From Flectonema sp. DT1601 (lineage: Eukaryota; Euglenozoa; Diplonemea; Diplonemida; Diplonemidae): DNA of 64,000 nucleotides. The notes under the pieces are model-generated. The model was given only the letters and a program-made list of their open reading frames with translations. It made no database searches and was not told where the DNA came from. Made by a program: the position numbers and the translations under genes. Of the stretch, positions 22,101 through 31,559 are shown one piece after another; position 1 is the first letter of the stretch, and the number at the start of each line of letters is the position of its first letter. The stretch is from contig OZ025819.1 in the NCBI GenBank assembly GCA_964019425.1, positions 434,001-498,000 on the forward strand. Direction: 5' to 3'.

Positions 22101-24710
22101 GCAGCTCAAAGTATTGATCAAACTGTTGACAGTGTGTATATTAGATTAAGGGGATTGCCATTCTCAGCTAAAGAAGGAGATATTATAAAATTCTTAGCCG
22201 ATCATAATCTCACAGCAGTCGACGACTCTGTTTCGATTGAGTTCGGAACAGATGGTCGCCACTCTGGTTGTGCCACAGTCAAATTAATTAGTCCGCAACA
22301 AGCTGATCATGCTGTGGAACTACACCGTCAAATTAGATTCGGAAAACGGTACGTGGAAGTTTTTAAAACAACAGAAAGTGATGTAATAAAAGTCGCTCGC
22401 GCAAACGGAGGTATTTCAAAAGCTTTTGTAGTAAAGCTACGAGGACTTCCAATGACCAGCACAGAAGAAGACGTCATCGATTTTTTACATGATGTTCGGA
22501 TCTGCCCTCGTGGAATTCACATGGTGGACAGCGACTACGGTCGTGTTAATGGAATTTGTTATGTTCAAGTTCTAGAACCAAGAGACCTCGATGCAGCTTT
22601 AGAGAAAGACGGCAATGAAATGGGCAGCCGCTATATAGAAGTCCACAGAAGTACTTTAATGGCAATGTCTGATAATCACAATCCTCCATGTGACCCTGGA
22701 CATGAAGGATCTTTTGTCGTCTGGTTAAGAGGACTTCCATTTAGTGCTACAGGTGTTGATATTGTAAAACAATTATTTCCTGATGTCTGTATAGTTCCTC
22801 AAGGTGTTCACGTTGTTCTTGAAGGTGATGGACGACCACATGGACAAGCTTATGTTGAAGTAGCAAACAGAGAAGCTTTATCAATGTCACTCCGTATGAA
22901 TGGCACTATGATGGCAAAGAGTTATGCACAACAAGCTTCACACACAGGAAGAACGATTGAGATAACGAGAAGCTCACATGAGGAAATGATGAATGCGGGT
23001 AAACTAGTCGCTGAAGATGTTTTAGTAGTACGACGAAGGCACCCAGGAGAGTGTCTCGGCTGTCAATTAGATGGAATCACTTTAGCAGGTGTACACGACG
23101 GCTCAGCGCTCGTCAGACACGGTGGAGAACAATACGTTGGTCGAATAATTGTCCAAGTGAATGAGATTGATATATCTGATCCACCAACACTATCGAGAGC
23201 TCTGGCAAGTAATAGTATGGCAGACTCAGTTCGATTAAAGTTTAGACATGTTCCTTACCAAAGACATCCAATGTCAGCAGCAATAAGGAAAGCTTTAAGT
23301 AAATATCCACTAACAGCATGGGCACGACAATGGATGAAAGAGTGTGCTGCGATGGGGATTTCTTGTGATGCACAACAACCTTCAACAATTGACAGAGTAC
23401 TGTCTAGTGTAGGTGAACCTAATGTAACACCTGATAAGTTTACTAAAGAACCAAATCCTTTAGTGGGTCCTCGTATCAATCTTGCACAACGTCAAAGAGA
23501 TGTCGTTGCAAAGATAGGAATGGCTATCATGCAACAGGGAGAGTACGGAGAGGTAAAGATGGAAACCAATCCAGTTAAATACTCTTCTCACACGAGATTA
23601 TTGCTGGTCGGTGAAGGCAATTTCAGCTATGCTGCTGCTCTCTGCAGTCATTTCGGACGAGCACCAAACTACGTAGTCACAGGTTACGATACTAAAGCAA
23701 CCGCTTTAAAACTACCAAATTCAGAGGCCTACATGAATAAGGTCACGCAGAGTGGTGCCTTGCTGCTGCACGAGATAGATGCAACGCAATTGCATTCGCT
23801 GCAGCCCCAATTTGGTGATTTCGAAGCGATTCGTTGGAACAATCCGCACAGCGGTGCGTATCCTACGGGAGCTGAAAACGTTGCCAGTAACAAATGTCTT
23901 TTGGAAGCATTTTTACGATCAGCTATTACCATATTGAAGCCTGGGGGAGAGATCCATATCGTCTCTTCACAGCACAGTATGAAGAAGTGGCGAATTGAGA
24001 AAATGGGACGCCCTCTCGTCACCTGCGTCAACGTAGAGAGACATGTGAACCCTTTCTCAGAATACATCAGTCAGAGAAGTAGGGGAGGAGCATTACCAGA
24101 TGCAGAGCAAACAATTAAGATTTATACATTCAGAAGAACTAGTGAGATTGGAAGCGATCCTACTGCTGTTCCGTATCGTCCTGCGAAGCAAGAAGATACT
24201 TCTCATCAGAAACAGAACGGGTGGTATTCCAATCCTGGATATGGCAGAAGCAGTATGCCTATGAGTCAGCAGCAGTTTCAGCCGCAGCCTAATCGGCAGC
24301 TGCAACGACAGGAACAGCAACAACAGCAGCAACAACAACAACAACAACAACATCAGCAGCAGCAGCAGCAGCAGCAACACGCACCACTGCAACAGCACCA
24401 AGAGCAACATCACCAACAGCAACAACAAGAACAACATCAGCTCCAACAAGAGCAACAAGAACAACAAGAGTGGTCTCCTCCTATTATAAATCAACAAGGA
24501 AATCAGAACTTCCAATCAACGAGGCCACCTACGGCACAGCATTCGTACGCTCTTCATTCAATCGCACCTCCTCAATCAATGCCGCCAACACATCAACAGC
24601 AGCGGCATGCTTATCCTCAGCCACCTCGACCACAACAATCTTATGTCCCGTCTCAGGTACCTTACAATCAGTGGGGACAACAGCGATGGGATGGTTCTTC
24701 AATGTGGTGA
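19131..24710 (+). CDS. Fusion: UPF1-type SF1 helicase, four qRRMs, PDZ, BMT5-like methyltransferase
   Basis: A 1859-residue single-exon protein. Order: a basic N-terminus with a repeated KASEKRRRK motif (likely nuclear signal); a helical-pair region (~60-200); an SF1B helicase with Walker A GPPGTGKTT (from residue 406), Walker B DEAC (~524), VGDHKQLPPT and QYRMHP, all intact; four RRM-like domains at ~906-1000, 1001-1090, 1098-1190 and 1195-1290, with [LM]RGLP[WFM] cores of the hnRNP H/F-ESRP type; a PDZ-like domain (~1298-1372); a DUF2431/BMT5-like Rossmann methyltransferase (~1488-1640) with SAM loop VGEGNFSYAAA and NNPHSG; and a Gln-rich tail with glutamine runs. UPF1-type helicases remodel RNA-protein complexes, and yeast BMT5 methylates uridine in 25S rRNA. 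A role in rRNA or mRNA processing is inferred. I know of no such combination. Confidence 0.88.
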   Translation: MVRTAAAKASEKRRRKNKAAELAAAGATHHKASEKRRRKLRQLEHEMGLEPRALTQDSGMSHTLAQFGMHRRAIRQNLESGDIQRAISHLYEAQSDPETMSDDFLREVLVKCAQTGQMSCGISVIELMSQQAGRQIPIRLICTIISSISQRSSVDEVHAFLVKMLIISNFGQIDNAEGIAVRRNYCHQFVSLMVTEFLEEARQALDRVSSGAPSPEGTSLCGVGIVVNQNNTSQIDVKLPFSNNSNNRQFNPFVKGDTVLLTLNGNTEIQGAEAEITTVAVSLNSQSGYLFSARLAASSYASPLLTHANNRFGFRVDKLANRTSFVRQVDAIRKLLELREGVKLWQRSHRSIHNAIIYGRIECCTEEIDSSRADQMPLPAPVRNLNESQSAALRSALTKRISLVHGPPGTGKTTTAIAIVQGWLVMGMGPILATSDSNTAVDNLLSGLIQTGINAVRVGRPEATRPDLNQYTLDYAAQQQTGSRESIYQYQQQMIKRADVVCATCSGSASEILEKTVFRAVLLDEACQATEPSTLIPLMHGSVTVSLVGDHKQLPPTILSRTAQLNGLGTSLFDRLIAAGLRPSLLNLQYRMHPALALYPSQSMYSDALLSGVRSRARPMLPGYAWPVANIPISFVDNRSGKDDPDGLSYINKEEAQHLTTIVNEIIRSSGLAPTEIGVITPYSAQVRLIKKLLNIPTHNGKSSRNTSRRPQSLNSGIEVNSVDGFQGREKELIIVSAVRSNLHGNVGFLNDPRRMNVMLSRAKRGLIVIGNSATLSSDTACWGPWLKWIFNYGLNTTFGGGSTMHCTTQPQKLQLTPSQIQLLEAVQKADEVMISQPPPFQPMKQLETSVNNIFSNKNGGQWGSQYCESRRQPPAPLVSIAPAVASVIAMLSMCISENLSWLPPCISICLRMRGLPWTAKHDDLQQFFTPLIVTASTFLYDRTGKPKGECFVRFQTDDMTQFAMKKDRQWLGHRFVECYITSLDVAERQAAQSIDQTVDSVYIRLRGLPFSAKEGDIIKFLADHNLTAVDDSVSIEFGTDGRHSGCATVKLISPQQADHAVELHRQIRFGKRYVEVFKTTESDVIKVARANGGISKAFVVKLRGLPMTSTEEDVIDFLHDVRICPRGIHMVDSDYGRVNGICYVQVLEPRDLDAALEKDGNEMGSRYIEVHRSTLMAMSDNHNPPCDPGHEGSFVVWLRGLPFSATGVDIVKQLFPDVCIVPQGVHVVLEGDGRPHGQAYVEVANREALSMSLRMNGTMMAKSYAQQASHTGRTIEITRSSHEEMMNAGKLVAEDVLVVRRRHPGECLGCQLDGITLAGVHDGSALVRHGGEQYVGRIIVQVNEIDISDPPTLSRALASNSMADSVRLKFRHVPYQRHPMSAAIRKALSKYPLTAWARQWMKECAAMGISCDAQQPSTIDRVLSSVGEPNVTPDKFTKEPNPLVGPRINLAQRQRDVVAKIGMAIMQQGEYGEVKMETNPVKYSSHTRLLLVGEGNFSYAAALCSHFGRAPNYVVTGYDTKATALKLPNSEAYMNKVTQSGALLLHEIDATQLHSLQPQFGDFEAIRWNNPHSGAYPTGAENVASNKCLLEAFLRSAITILKPGGEIHIVSSQHSMKKWRIEKMGRPLVTCVNVERHVNPFSEYISQRSRGGALPDAEQTIKIYTFRRTSEIGSDPTAVPYRPAKQEDTSHQKQNGWYSNPGYGRSSMPMSQQQFQPQPNRQLQRQEQQQQQQQQQQQQHQQQQQQQQHAPLQQHQEQHHQQQQQEQHQLQQEQQEQQEWSPPIINQQGNQNFQSTRPPTAQHSYALHSIAPPQSMPPTHQQQRHAYPQPPRPQQSYVPSQVPYNQWGQQRWDGSSMW
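24314..24470 (+). repeat. CAA/CAG glutamine-codon repeat
   Basis: Mixed CAA and CAG triplets encode Gln runs interrupted by His, Leu and Glu near the C-terminus of the helicase-RRM-methyltransferase protein. The mixed codons argue against a single pure slippage tract. Confidence 0.9.
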
Positions 24711-25673
24711 TAATCTTCTCTCTTTTCGACCGGCGAATTCTTTTTTGTTTTGTCTTCTTTTTGGTTTTACTTACCACCTGGTACATCAGATTAACTGTTG
24801 ATCGATTTACTAATATTGGTATATTTTATTTATTAAAACAATAATACGTGAGATTTTATACATCAGGTTCTCTCTGTTCGAAACGGAGCATATTTACCTT
24901 CTATTTTTTACTCACTTTAGGAGTATTTGCTTATTTGTTTCTTTTTGTCTGTATTGTTGTGTTTCTGTTTGATTACCGGGACGTCCATGGCCATAAGCTT
25001 ATGGAGATACAAGGATGAATCTCTGTTGTTCTCTTTTTTTTAAATTAGACACGTTTTTTTTTTATTTTAAATTATTTGTTTGCGGGTGGCGTCACGCCGT
25101 AATCGTATTCGGTGAAGGTGAATGAAGCTGTATTTTTTTTTACCTTTTTTTTTTTTTTTTTTTTTTTTGGTCGAATGTCGACGAAAATAAATATGATTCG
25201 AGTTCACCGTGCTACGGATCTGGGCTGAAAACGGCAACTCTTTTTTTTTTTTTTTTTTCTCCTACCGATGTGGTTAGCCTGCCCAAATTTCGGCTTCTTG
25301 GCCAGTTCTTCTCCTTGTTATATCAAAACTGCTATGGCAGTGTGCTCAGAGTAAGAACTCAGTTTACTCTTTTTCTAACGAGATTATTATAATCAGGTCT
25401 TTACCTCAGAGATTCTTGTTAACACTTTATTGTGTTGTTTAGAGGGTAGCAATGTGCTTTGTATTTTGCTCTTTAGCGAGCCTGCTTCTTTGCGGTTACT
25501 TTGTGTTGAGTTTTTAAAAAAAAAAAAAAAAAAAAAAAAAGAGCATTCTGGTGTTATGTCTTTAACCTAAAAGGTGTAGTAAAGTATCAAGTGATTTATT
25601 TCAGCAATAAGTGTATTTAGTGTGAGAGGATTTGTTCACTGTTTTCTTTTTCAGAATTAGTAAAAAAAATAAT
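24711..25673. other. Spacer with T and A runs
   Basis: No gene is seen. T runs lie at about 25149-25168 and 25242-25258, and a 24-base A run at about 25517-25540. A TTTTCTTTTTCAG tract near the end probably serves as processing site for the next gene. Confidence 0.65.
25641..25654 (+). promoter_or_regulatory. Candidate leader splice acceptor of MFS gene
   Basis: GTTTTCTTTTTCAG is a pyrimidine-rich acceptor 19 bases before the ATG at 25674. It sets the start: the longer reading from a TTG at 25632 would include this tract. Confidence 0.45.
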
Positions 25674-26921
25674 ATGTTGGCTGGTACGTCAGACATACCA
25701 GCGAGCAGACAATGGTTGGTGGTACTGTTGGCATCAAGTGCTAATTTAATAAACCAAGCAGACAGAGTAGTAATGTCTATAGCTATAGTTCCGATGTCTT
25801 ATGATTTTAATTTATCGCCGTATCAGCAAGGATGGATTCTGAGCTCTTTTGCTTACGGTTATATAACAACACAGCTAATGGCTGGTCCGTTGTCGGAAAA
25901 GTATGGACCTGGTTTTGTCCTCTCTATAGCTCTAGTCGGTTGGTGTTGTTTGACAATCTTAACACCAATAGTAGCGAATATGGGATTGTGGTTATTGTTG
26001 TCTGTCAGAGTCTTGATGGGTGTTTGTGAAGGTTTCTGTTGGCCATCTGCATACACTTGGATATCAATGAACGTTCATAAAAGCAGACGATCTCGATCCT
26101 TTGCAATTCTCATCGCAGCTGGGATGGCTGGACAGCTATTAGCACTTACTGTTTGTCCAATGATATCCTGGCCAATGATGTTCTTTGTGTTTGGTTCTGG
26201 AGGGTTCATGTGGGTTACGGTTTATAGCATCTCACCTCTTCCATCTTCTACAACACAACCATCTACAACACCGTATGCTATTTATATTGAAATGCTGTCA
26301 TATAAACCCGTGCTCGCAATATTAGCTGCTCACTTCTCCCACAACTGGGGACACTATATATGCGCTACGTGGCTTCCAACGTATCTACACAAAGTGCTTC
26401 ATGTCCCAAAAGAAGAATTGGGTATAGTTGCATACCCGCTATTGCTCAGTACAGTATTGTCGCCTATGTATGGTGCCTTTGCTGATTGGTTGCATGATAG
26501 TAAGGGGGTGTCTCTGTTAAAAGTTAGGAGAATTTTAACTGTAATTGGTCTCTTCGGACCCGCAATTGTGTTTGCTTTATTTCCCCATGCTAAGACTAAG
26601 TTTGGAGCAATTTCACTGTTGTGTTGTTTCGCAGTGACGTCTGGTTGCCTCTCACCCGGAGTGTTTGCGAATCACGCAGATATCTTACCTCATCATGCTG
26701 GTATGGCATTTGGTCTTGGGAATACAATAGCGACAGTCCCAGGATTGATCATTGGACCTCTCGCTGGATACTTAATAGCACACGGTAATAATTGGGGTCC
26801 TATTTTTTACATGGCAACGTTCCTAAACTTCATGGGAGGACTGATTTACGTTTCATTCAGTCAAGTACACTGCATCGAACAAAAAATGAAACACTCATTA
26901 GTATCTCGGTCTTCATCATAG
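25674..26921 (+). CDS. Major facilitator transporter, SLC17/anion:cation symporter-like
   Basis: A 415-residue single-exon protein with about 12 hydrophobic helices. N-terminal features match the SLC17 (sialin/NPT/plant PHT4) group: NQADRVVMSIAIVPM in helix 1, SSFAYGYITTQLMAGPLSEKYG around helix 2 and the 2-3 loop, and RVLMGVCEGFCWP in helix 4. Known members carry phosphate, sialic acid, nucleotides or glutamate, coupled to H+ or Na+. The substrate and membrane are unknown here. The central loop is short. I chose the ATG at 25674 because the upstream in-frame extension reads through an apparent splice acceptor. Confidence 0.85.
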   Translation: MLAGTSDIPASRQWLVVLLASSANLINQADRVVMSIAIVPMSYDFNLSPYQQGWILSSFAYGYITTQLMAGPLSEKYGPGFVLSIALVGWCCLTILTPIVANMGLWLLLSVRVLMGVCEGFCWPSAYTWISMNVHKSRRSRSFAILIAAGMAGQLLALTVCPMISWPMMFFVFGSGGFMWVTVYSISPLPSSTTQPSTTPYAIYIEMLSYKPVLAILAAHFSHNWGHYICATWLPTYLHKVLHVPKEELGIVAYPLLLSTVLSPMYGAFADWLHDSKGVSLLKVRRILTVIGLFGPAIVFALFPHAKTKFGAISLLCCFAVTSGCLSPGVFANHADILPHHAGMAFGLGNTIATVPGLIIGPLAGYLIAHGNNWGPIFYMATFLNFMGGLIYVSFSQVHCIEQKMKHSLVSRSSS

Positions 26922-27421
26922 CTTGCCCTGTATCTATTTTCTTGATAAGTAAATTTCTGCCTTATATTTGATGTTTTTATATTATTCTTACCTGATTCTA
27001 ACCAGTACTCTGACCTGTTAAAGTGATATTCGAGTCAGATGACTTTATTTTTTATTATTCACCGTACTTGTACTCCCTTTTAAAGGGGGAACACGTCTTA
27101 TTAACCTGATCAATATTTTCATCTCGTCGACTTTTTTTTTCTCCGTTAAAAAAAAAAAAAAAACCCCCCAAAAAAAAAAAAAAAAAGTTGATTTGTTATT
27201 TCATTCACGCCTGAGACGAGGCGAACACAATTCAAATTAGTTATTTTTTCAAAAGCTTTCAAAGCGAGAGATTTCTAAGTTCTTTTTGTTGCTCTCGGGT
27301 AAATCTTTTTTTTTCTTATTCAGTAAGTAGGAAAAACCTTATGAGAAACTCCATTGAAATTCTACGTAAATAATAATAATTTACACCTTTTTACTTTATT
27401 CAAAGGTGTATATGTAACAAG
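26922..27421. other. Spacer with palindromic hairpin and A runs
   Basis: A CCCTTTTAAAGGG palindrome lies at 27075-27087, and A runs flank a short C run at about 27149-27186. No gene is seen. Confidence 0.6.
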
Positions 27422-27982
27422 ATGACCCTGTCAGCAATAATTATATATGCGACATTCGCGTGTACTGGAGGAATAGTCTTCTTCAATGATGTGAAGATGG
27501 TGAAGTCAGCAGTTAGTTCAACTCAGGTGTTAAAAATCGGTGATATGGAAATTGATAATCCACTTCCGAAGTATTTATTAAATACGGAGTACCATGTGCC
27601 AGAGTCTCCTGGTTTATTGCCAGGTGGGTTTTTTAAATTTATGTGTCCTTCTGACTGTGGTATTTGCTCATTCTATTTTACTGTTCACGACTGTCCACCA
27701 TGTTCAGATAAATACGATGGAGGTATTCCTGTAATTGCTGCTGTTGATAGAGAGTGGGAATATCGAACATGTGGTCCTCACTTCTCTGATAATCCGATGT
27801 CAGTTTACAGAACTGTCGTTCAACCTGGAAGGGAGAAGGAACTCTCGCTTATCAAACAAATTAAATTTTTTGGTATATTTTCTGCGGTTTCACATTCGAT
27901 GGAATGGTGTGAACCTCCACAACGGGATTTTGGTCCTCAACAAGCGAAACAATGCCTCGCCCTCGACTGTCCGTACCCGTGA
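27422..27982 (+). CDS. Small Cys-rich membrane-anchored or secreted protein, orphan
   Basis: The 186-residue product begins with a hydrophobic signal or anchor segment (residues ~1-22) and contains about ten cysteines, including CPSDCGIC, a CPPC motif and DCPYP at the end. A Cys-rich, probably disulfide-bonded extracellular domain is likely. The family is not recognised. It lies 500 bases past the MFS gene and 611 before a Ubl-domain gene, with no functional link visible. Confidence 0.68.
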   Translation: MTLSAIIIYATFACTGGIVFFNDVKMVKSAVSSTQVLKIGDMEIDNPLPKYLLNTEYHVPESPGLLPGGFFKFMCPSDCGICSFYFTVHDCPPCSDKYDGGIPVIAAVDREWEYRTCGPHFSDNPMSVYRTVVQPGREKELSLIKQIKFFGIFSAVSHSMEWCEPPQRDFGPQQAKQCLALDCPYP

Positions 27983-28593
27983 TTATGAAAATATACACCC
28001 TTCCCCCACGGACATTCCTTGTTAGCGATTTACTTTCATTTTCCGAGCCAGTTCCCTAAAGGGAACTGTGACATTATTTAGTAACAGCCACCGATGATAG
28101 AGTCCACTGCGGACTTTGCTTTCCTGATTATTCGCGTATAAGCAATCTTGCAGGTGCGAACCTCATTTCTGGTATGTTAGTTTTATGGACTCTGCAGTCC
28201 TCCGATACTATGCTACTGCTGTTCATTCATTGGAGTGTTGGTTTTTAATTTCTATCGCTGGGACCGGGATCAGTTTGTTGAGTCTCAAGTGATTTGATGA
28301 AATTTGTTGTGGTCTATAACTTCCATTAAGACTACAGTTTGTCTTTATCTTGAAACATTCGTTAGTTTCATCCAAAAGCATCGGCCGTTATCTTTTCTTT
28401 TCTTTTTTCTTTTTTTTGAAGGAAGATCCCTCACATAACGTAATTCATATTTCTGTTTTAGTTATATTTATCTTTTTTTCATTACTACTACTAAGTGAGG
28501 GTCTCTTTCCTACCTACATCTGCTCTACCTGAGTACTCCTATGTAATATAATGTGTCATGGTAACACTTTATCAGATAACAAAAAACTAAAAA
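27983..28593. other. Spacer with several hairpins
   Basis: This 611-base spacer has balanced composition for its first ~350 bases. It contains a perfect stem-loop at 28049-28068 plus smaller ones near 28101 (AGTCC/GGACT) and 28187 (GGACT/AGTCC). No long open frame is present. A structured noncoding RNA is possible. Confidence 0.5.
28049..28068. repeat. Perfect stem-loop
   Basis: CAGTTCCCTAAAGGGAACTG forms a 9-bp stem with a 2-base loop, 67 bases past the stop of the Cys-rich gene. It shares a CCCT...AAAGGG core with hairpins at 27075 and 35637. It could be a 3' UTR or processing element. Confidence 0.6.
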
Positions 28594-29745
28594 ATGAGTC
28601 TGATAGTAACCGACGTAGCCGGTAGCGTCCACGACGTGGATTTCAATGGAGAAGAAAGCTGCAAGGAGCTTTACGCGAGGGTAGCTGAATGCACTGGTTT
28701 GTTAGCAGAGCGATTCGACCTTCAATTTGCTGGTGAAGTAATTGGTTTGGACTCTTCAACGATTTCTGCATTGGGAATGACCCCTGGAAGTGAACTTGAA
28801 GTATGTGACAAAGCTATATGGCCTGACAAGGAAGTGGAAAAACTCTTTAAGGATGACCGATTAGAACTTGGTATAGCAAAGGCATCAAAAAAGTTCTTAG
28901 AAAAATACATAAAAAAGACTTGGCCACAACGAACAATCATACCTTTAATAGAGAGGGGAATGCTGTCACAGATGCTCATCGAGAATAACGGGTACTGGCT
29001 TCGTGATGAAAGAGTTATCGGAGTTGTTATCAAACATGTCCATTCTACACAAGTTTACCAACTGTTTGAGAATAATGAATCCTCGTTCAATTCTTCAGTA
29101 GTACTTTCTGCTATTGCAGTAGCTGACCACATCAATGCAGCTGAGGTGTACAGAATACTTCCAACTACAATACGAAACACTGAAATCCTAAACTCATGTT
29201 ACTCAAAAATTGCAGGCACTTCCTATTTACAATATTTATATAAAAATCTCAGCGAAACTGACAAAACAGAACGAGCGAACGACTTTTTTATGTCGGCAGC
29301 AGACTCAAAGCTTCCACATGTCATAGGAGAGCTATACAGGAACTCACCAAATAGCGTAAAGTGTAGAGAGGAAATTATAAAACTGACTATTGAAAATGGA
29401 TCTCCTTTTGAGATGGAAAGATTAATTTCTGAGATTCCGAAAGTCGATAAAACACTTTTGACCAAAGCCTTTGATCGTTGCAGTGATGACGTTGTTGGAG
29501 ACTTTCTAATTGCATACCCAGACCTTTCTGAAGAACAAATCTCATCGACGTTCTCTCGCAACCCAAATTGTATTCTCTATGTGATGGGTGTTCTTCGTGA
29601 TTCTAAACTCAGTAATGCTTCTGTTATCAGGCGTATTGCTGTTGAACATCTACAGCAGCATGTTAAGAAGTATCCCTATCTAAAAAAGATGTTCTCTATC
29701 GAAGGTGGGATCCTGTCGGATGATTCTGTTCACTTTAAATTTTAA
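28594..29745 (+). CDS. Ubiquitin-like N-terminus plus helical repeats, unknown function
   Basis: A 383-residue single-exon protein. Residues ~1-78 look like a ubiquitin-like fold (strand-turn-strand VTDVAGSVHDVDF, helix CKELYARVAECTG, strand FDLQFAGEVI, LGMTPGSELEV). The rest is predicted helical, with paired helices that resemble degenerate ankyrin or other solenoid repeats. No catalytic motif is seen. It could be an adaptor that binds ubiquitin-pathway or cytoskeletal partners, but that is only inferred from shape. Confidence 0.7.
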   Translation: MSLIVTDVAGSVHDVDFNGEESCKELYARVAECTGLLAERFDLQFAGEVIGLDSSTISALGMTPGSELEVCDKAIWPDKEVEKLFKDDRLELGIAKASKKFLEKYIKKTWPQRTIIPLIERGMLSQMLIENNGYWLRDERVIGVVIKHVHSTQVYQLFENNESSFNSSVVLSAIAVADHINAAEVYRILPTTIRNTEILNSCYSKIAGTSYLQYLYKNLSETDKTERANDFFMSAADSKLPHVIGELYRNSPNSVKCREEIIKLTIENGSPFEMERLISEIPKVDKTLLTKAFDRCSDDVVGDFLIAYPDLSEEQISSTFSRNPNCILYVMGVLRDSKLSNASVIRRIAVEHLQQHVKKYPYLKKMFSIEGGILSDDSVHFKF

Positions 29746-30781
<1,036 letters not shown>

Positions 30782-31161
30782 ACATTTTTCACACGAAATG
30801 CGTTTTGAAGATCCACATAAAAAAAAAATAAAAAAACTAAAAAAAAAATGCAACCAAGAGAGAGATTATAAAAAAATAAGATTTGAAAAAAAAAAAAAAA
30901 AAAATCTCTGAGTGTAAACTTACTTCCCGTTCTTTTCCTTTTTCCTTTTTTCTTTTTCCCTTCTTCTTTTCATGTCTTGTCGTGAGAAAAAGAGCACTCT
31001 TCTTGTTGCTAACCTAAGCTGCACTTTTTTTTCCTTTTTTTTTTGCTTTATTTTTCTTTTTCTTTCTTTTTTTTTTTTTTTTAAAATCCCATGGGTGTTA
31101 TGCATCTACGGGAGAATGACGTAGCAGTCCAGCACAATCATTTAGGGCAGGGCCGCTGCAG

Positions 31162-31195
<34 letters not shown>

Positions 31196-31559
31196 AGAAC
31201 AAGGGACCAAGCAATATAACGATGTCCCCTCGTCCCCCTTTTTTTATTTCTCCTTCTGATTCCTCTTTCAATGCTTTCCCTTTTAACTTCGTAGCCCACC
31301 CCATTTTATTTATTGGCGTTCATGAGATAGAGAATTCGCAGATGGAAGTTACATTTTTTTTTGAAAATTTTATAATTATTTTCACAGTTTTACTCATGAT
31401 TACCGTACAGTGGAATTAACAGCATCTTATCTATCCTTTTGTTTTTATGTTTTATTATTTTCATTTTTTTTTTTTCCACAGAGTCGTCTACGCCCAAAGC
31501 GGTAGTCGCTGTTCAGACAACAACAAAAAAAAAAAAAAATTATTCAAATACCTGATGTT
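30782..31559. other. Spacer with long A/T runs
   Basis: It contains A runs (about 30885-30904 and a 33-base run at 31161-31193) and CTTTT-rich tracts around 30940-31082. No gene is seen. A T-rich tract ending in CACAG (31480-31481) precedes the USP gene. Confidence 0.65.
31461..31481 (+). promoter_or_regulatory. Candidate leader splice acceptor of USP gene
   Basis: A long T-rich tract ends in CCACAG, 78 bases before the ATG at 31560. It resembles the T-rich acceptors in front of other genes rather than the A-rich cis-intron acceptors. Confidence 0.4.

Noticed and set aside
24093-24515. Leu-rich open frame on the minus strand
   Set aside because: It is the antisense of the CAA/CAG glutamine repeat in the helicase fusion gene and has no independent support.
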